A stretch of DNA of 64,000 nucleotides from Mixophyes australis (lineage: Eukaryota; Chordata; Amphibia; Anura; Limnodynastidae): NCBI GenBank assembly GCA_036250195.1, contig JAVHZZ010000005.1:123844765-123908764 (forward strand), read 5' to 3'. Position 1 is the first letter of the stretch; the number at the start of each line of letters is the position of its first letter. The translations under genes were made by a program, and so were the position numbers. The notes under the pieces are model-generated. The model saw only the letters and a program-made list of their open reading frames with translations, was not told where the DNA came from and made no database searches. This document shows, one piece after another, positions 60,270 through 64,000 of the stretch.

Positions 60270-62935
60270 GGAGACCAAGTCCATGCAGGAATACATTGAA
60301 GAAAATGTGGAGAAGGGCTTCATCAGGCCATCTAAATCTCCCATAGGAGCAGGATGCTTCTTTGTATCCAAAAAGGACGGAGGACTAAGACCTTGTATTG
60401 ATTACCGGGGATTGAATCTTATTACAATCAAAAATACCTACCCCCTTCCGCTCATCTCCGTATTATTTGATCAGCTGAGAGGTGCTACTGTCTTCTCAAA
60501 AATCGATCTTCGTGGAGCGTATAACCTCATCCGTATCAAGAAGGGAGACGAGTGGAAGACGGCATTCAATACGCACTCTGGCCATTATGAATACTTGGTC
60601 ATGCCGTTCGGTCTTAGCAATGCACCTGCAGTATTCCAGGACTTAATCAATGAGGTTCTTCGGGACTTTCTTGGTAGTTTCGTGGTCGTCTATTTAGATG
60701 ATATCCTCATCTATTCCAGATCTCTGTATGTACATCAGAATCACGTTAAACAAGTTCTACGAAGTCTGCGAGAGAACCACCTTTACGCCAAACTAGAGAA
60801 GTGTGAGTTCGAGGTGCAGAAAGTATCCTTTTTAGGTTACATAATCTCTTCTGAGGGATTCTCCATGGATCCAACTAAGGTTCAGGCTATTCTAGATTGG
60901 GTGCAACCAAACAACCTTAAGGCGGTGCAGAGGTTTCTGGGCTTCTCCATTTATTATAGAAGGTTCATTCCAGGTTTTGCGGACATCGTGGCTCCCATTG
61001 TCGCCCTAACCCGTAAAGGAATGGATCCAACTAATTGGTCGCCTCAAGCAGTAGCCTCATTCGAAAGCCTGAAAAAAGCCTTTGTCTCCGCTCAGGTCCT
61101 TAGACACCCGGATCCAGCTAAAGCATTTGTTCTTGAGGTCGACGCCTCTGACGTCGGTGTTGGGGCTATACTATCACAGAAGGACCCTCATACTACTCGT
61201 CTACACCCGTGTGCCTATTTCTCCCGCCAGTTCTCTTCAGCAGAAGCCAACTATGATGTCGGGAATAGGGAACTGTTGGCAATCAAATGGGCCTTCGAGG
61301 AGTGGCGACATTGGCTGGAGGGTGCTCCACATCAGATCTCTGTCATTACCGACCACAAGAACTTGCAATATATACAATCGGCCAAACGTCTAAATCCCAG
61401 ACAGGCCCGTTGGTCGTTATTCTTTACTCGGTTCAATTTCCTGATCACCTATCGACCGGGTTCCAAAAATGTCCGGGCAGATGCTCTGTCCAGAAGTTTC
61501 TTGGCACACCACGTTCCAGTTTCGAACCCAGAGCCTATTATTCCTCCTTCCATAATCCATGTTGGACTAACCCAAGATCTGAGTATCACGCTTCAGAGAT
61601 TACAGAAATTAGCCCCGGATACTACTCCGGAACAACGTCTTTTTGTTCCAGTCCATCTAAGGAAGGCGGTTCTTGCAGAGGCGCATAATAGTAGGTCTGC
61701 TGGACACCCTGGAGTTTATAAGACGCTGGAGATCCTTTCCCGTACGGTCTGGTGGCCATCCTTGTCCGCTGACGTCAAGAGTCATGTCCTCTCGTGTGAA
61801 ATATGTGCCAGGAACAAAGTCCCCAGGACTCGCCCGGTGGGTCAATTGCTTCCATTGCCCATTCCTGCAAAACCTTGGACACATTTGTCCATGGATTTTA
61901 TTGTTGATTTGCCACCTTCTGCAGGACATAATACTATTTGGGTTGTGGTGGACCGTTTCAGTAAAATGGCACATTTCATCCCATTAACCAGGCTTCCTAC
62001 AGCTCGAGATCTGGCCATTCTCTTCATACAACATGTTTTCCGGCTCCATGGACTTCCTTCCGATATTGTTTCTGATCGTGGTTCGCAATTCATAGCACAA
62101 TTCTGGAAATCCTTCTGCACCCTCCTCGGAATCCGGATCAGTCTGTCATCTGCATACCACCCTCAGTCTAACGGGCAAACTGAAAGGGTTAACCAAGCAC
62201 TTGAACAGTTCCTCCGATGTTACTCCTCAGAATTCCATGACAACTGGTCATCTTTGCTGCCTTGGGCAGAGTTTGCCTACAATAACTCATCTCACTCATC
62301 TACTCAAACTTCTCCGTTCTACTGTAACTTCGGTTTCCATCCCAGGTCTAATTCTCTGTACTCTCTCAAATCTGCTGGTATTCCGGAGATTCATTCCACA
62401 GCTGCTGATCTGAAAGTAATTTGGGGGAAGGTTCAGTCCTCCTTGAAAAAATCCTCATTATCAGCCAAAAATTTTTCGGATCGCCACCGTACCACCTGCC
62501 CATTCAAAGTGGGCCAGAAAGTATGGCTATCAACTAGAAATCTTAGGCTCAGACAGCCTTGTAAAAAACTAGGGCCTAAATTTATTGGGCCGTTCATGAT
62601 TACCAAACAGATCAATCCGGTAGCTTTTTGATTGAAGATTTCTAGTTCACTAAAAATTCCGAACACATTTCATTGCTCATTGTTGAAGCCGGTATTGTAT
62701 CCTAGTCAATCCTCAACTGTGCCTGGGGGAAGTTCGAGTAAGCCACTAAGATATGTGGTTCAAAGGATTTTAGATTCCAAAAAAGTGAAGGACAGGTGCA
62801 CTTCCTGGTGCAGTGGAGGAACCGCGGAGTAGAAGAGCGATCTTGGGTTCCGCGAAGACAACTCCATGCTCCTAAACAATTGAAGGAATTCTTCAGGAGG
62901 TTCCCAAGAAAACCTGGAGGTCGGGGTCCCTCGAC
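60270..62935 (+). pseudogene. RT, RNase H, integrase and chromodomain of the Ty3/gypsy element, broken
   Basis: One frame of 782 codons (60,283-62,631) holds RT with 'PFGLSNAPAVFQ' and YLDD (60,691-60,702), RNase H with 'FVLEVDASDVGVGAIL' and 'DHKNL', the integrase zinc finger 'HPGVYKTLEILSRTVWW'...'CEICARNK', and the D,D-35-E core: Asp 538 ('MDFIVDLP'), Asp 598 ('SDRGSQF') and Glu 634 ('NGQTERVNQ'), with exactly 35 residues between the last two. The frame ends in an in-frame TGA at 62,629-62,631 inside the integrase C-terminal domain. It resumes after it ('IPNTFHCSLLKPV') and then shifts at about 62,790 into the frame with 'FLVQWRNRGVEERSWVPRRQ', a chromodomain-type end (aromatic/Trp and E-x-SW pattern). 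Catalytic residues are all present; the breaks make this copy defective. Confidence 0.92.
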
Positions 62936-62943
62936 CCCTCCTC

Positions 62944-62956
62944 AAGGGGGGGGTAC
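62944..62956 (+). other. Polypurine tract
   Basis: 'aaggggggggtac' directly before the 3' LTR, the expected plus-strand primer. Confidence 0.9.
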
Positions 62957-63629
62957 TGTTACGAGCCGCGGCGGTGCCCAGCCGCCGCGACTCACTCACC
63001 TGCGTCCCGGCCGTCGCTATGGCGACCGGGACGTCACTTCCTCTCATGTCCCGGCTGTTGCCGGGGCAACGACTAGACGCTCCAGCGCTGCGTCCCGGCA
63101 TTGAGAAGCCGGGCGCATGCGCTCTACAGAATTACTAGCCTGCAGATTAATGAAGTTAGGGGGCTGGTTTCTATCTGAGCCAGGCCCTGATTGGCTGTCT
63201 CAAGTATTTAAGGCAATGAGGTCTGCCACCTCATTGCCGGTTATAGCTTCTGTGTTCCAGTCTGCTGACCTGCTAGTTCCTGTCCTGTATCCTGATATCT
63301 CTATTTGACTCCCCGTGTATGACCCTTGGCTTTGATTTGGACCTTGCTCGTGTTTCCTGTGACCCTGATCTTTGGCCTGTTTACCCGTTATGATATTTGC
63401 CTGTGACCCCTGACCTCAGCTTGTTCATCGATACCGTTGTCTGCTGCCGGCCCTTGACCTCTGCGTGGACCTGACTCCTCTGGCCTGGGTTCTCCCCAGC
63501 TGGTACGCACTTCGCGACCCTCTGTCAGTCTGCGGCCCAGTCTGTCCCCACCATCAGGGGCTCCAGTGAACACCTGACTGGCGGAGTAGATTCCGGGTTG
63601 TGTTGTGCCGGCTGGAGGGGTTCCTAACA
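62957..63629 (+). repeat. 3' LTR
   Basis: Same length as the 5' LTR with two substitutions, about 99.7% identity by direct comparison. It ends CCTAACA. Confidence 0.95.
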
Positions 63630-63634
63630 GTTGC
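63630..63634. repeat. Target-site duplication, right (GTTGC)
   Basis: Identical to 58,082-58,086. Confidence 0.95.
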
Positions 63635-64000
63635 CTAGAAGTAGCAGAGACGTGAGTAGTATCTGAATCATGCGTGGAACTACAGGTAGCAGAATTCGTT
63701 GTAACTGCAATGGTAAGTTCGCTGTAGTATGGAGCAACTGAACAGAGACAAGCAACTTGCCCAAGTACTAGCCACCGGCACAACAAGTAGTTCACAATAA
63801 CAGTCCAGTAACCAGGTAACAGCAGAGTAAGGATAACCTGTGTCAGACATGGAACAACAGTTGACAGGTAACTTGATAGTAGCTCTAACAGCGAGATGCA
63901 GCGATCTTAGCCAGCCAGCAGTAAAGTTGAACCAATAGATAAGGCAAAGGTTTAGCAACAACTCACGATACTCGTTCAGCAAGCAGATGAATAGCGGAGA
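63635..64000. other. Continuation of the sequence hosting the gypsy insertion
   Basis: 'gtagcagagacgtgagtagt' and 'aactgaacagagacaagcaa' style text, similar in composition to 57,550-58,081. No gene was seen at the right edge. Confidence 0.35.

Larger units (their letters stand above)
58087..63629 (+). mobile_element. Complete, young Ty3/gypsy chromodomain (Tf1/sushi-like) LTR retrotransposon
   Basis: 5,543 bases: LTR 58,087-58,759, primer site 58,761-58,770, gag 58,794-59,648, pro-RT-RNase H-integrase-chromodomain to about 62,935, polypurine tract 62,944-62,956, LTR 62,957-63,629. Both LTRs are 673 bases, begin TGTTACG and end CCTAACA, and differ only at 58,241/63,111 (A/G) and 58,520/63,390 (C/A). 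The 5-bp duplication GTTGC is intact. The domain order RT-RNase H-INT and C-terminal chromodomain place it in Ty3/gypsy chromoviruses. Pol carries two frameshifts and one stop, so this copy is not autonomous despite its youth. Confidence 0.95.

Overview
This is vertebrate nuclear DNA, most probably from a frog. The evidence is one intron-split housekeeping gene (CCT5), its usual vertebrate neighbour ATPSCKMT/FAM173B in the opposite orientation, and a dense repeat content typical of amphibians: several DIRS tyrosine-recombinase retrotransposons, Ty3/gypsy elements, a Tx1/L1 fragment, hAT-type non-autonomous elements, MITEs and a tRNA-derived SINE. No bacterial features are present. The species cannot be named from the sequence.

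Layout. At 1.5-1.8 kb, minus strand, lies one coding exon of ATPSCKMT; the rest of that gene continues off the left edge. From 2.2 to 9.1 kb is a transposon graveyard: a mariner fragment, gypsy pol debris, and a minus-strand DIRS element interrupted by LTR-like and MITE insertions. The CCT5 promoter is at about 10.4-10.8 kb. CCT5 runs from 10,777 to 36,367 on the plus strand in 11 coding exons that together encode 541 residues, with GT-AG boundaries throughout and a polyadenylation signal at 36,468. Its introns hold two hAT-like elements, three degraded DIRS copies in the sense orientation, LTR-like DNA, gypsy integrase debris, two pieces of a transposase-like family known to me only as uncharacterised proteins, and a fold-back element with a 15-bp target duplication.

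Downstream, 37.4-43.4 kb is a second fold-back structure whose arms of about 0.8 kb flank a fairly well preserved but inactive DIRS element with gag, RT/RNase H and tyrosine recombinase. From 44 to 57 kb are a hAT MITE, a full SINE, a second MITE, another gypsy pol fragment, a Tx1/L1 C-terminus, an unrecognised ORF, a duplicated block with 13-bp flanking repeats, diverged SINEs and a (GA)45 run. From 58,082 to 63,634 is a young, complete Ty3/gypsy chromodomain retrotransposon: 673-bp LTRs differing at two positions and a perfect 5-bp target duplication. It has two readable mechanistic signals, a primer-binding site complementary to its own LTR (self-priming, Tf1/sushi type) and a GGGAAAA minus-one frameshift site before the gag stop.

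The only genes likely to work for the host are CCT5 (a TRiC/CCT chaperonin subunit) and ATPSCKMT (ATP synthase c-subunit lysine methyltransferase). All else is mobile-element DNA or unannotated intergenic/intronic sequence. Coordinates of exons and LTRs were read base by base; borders of old repeats are approximate.
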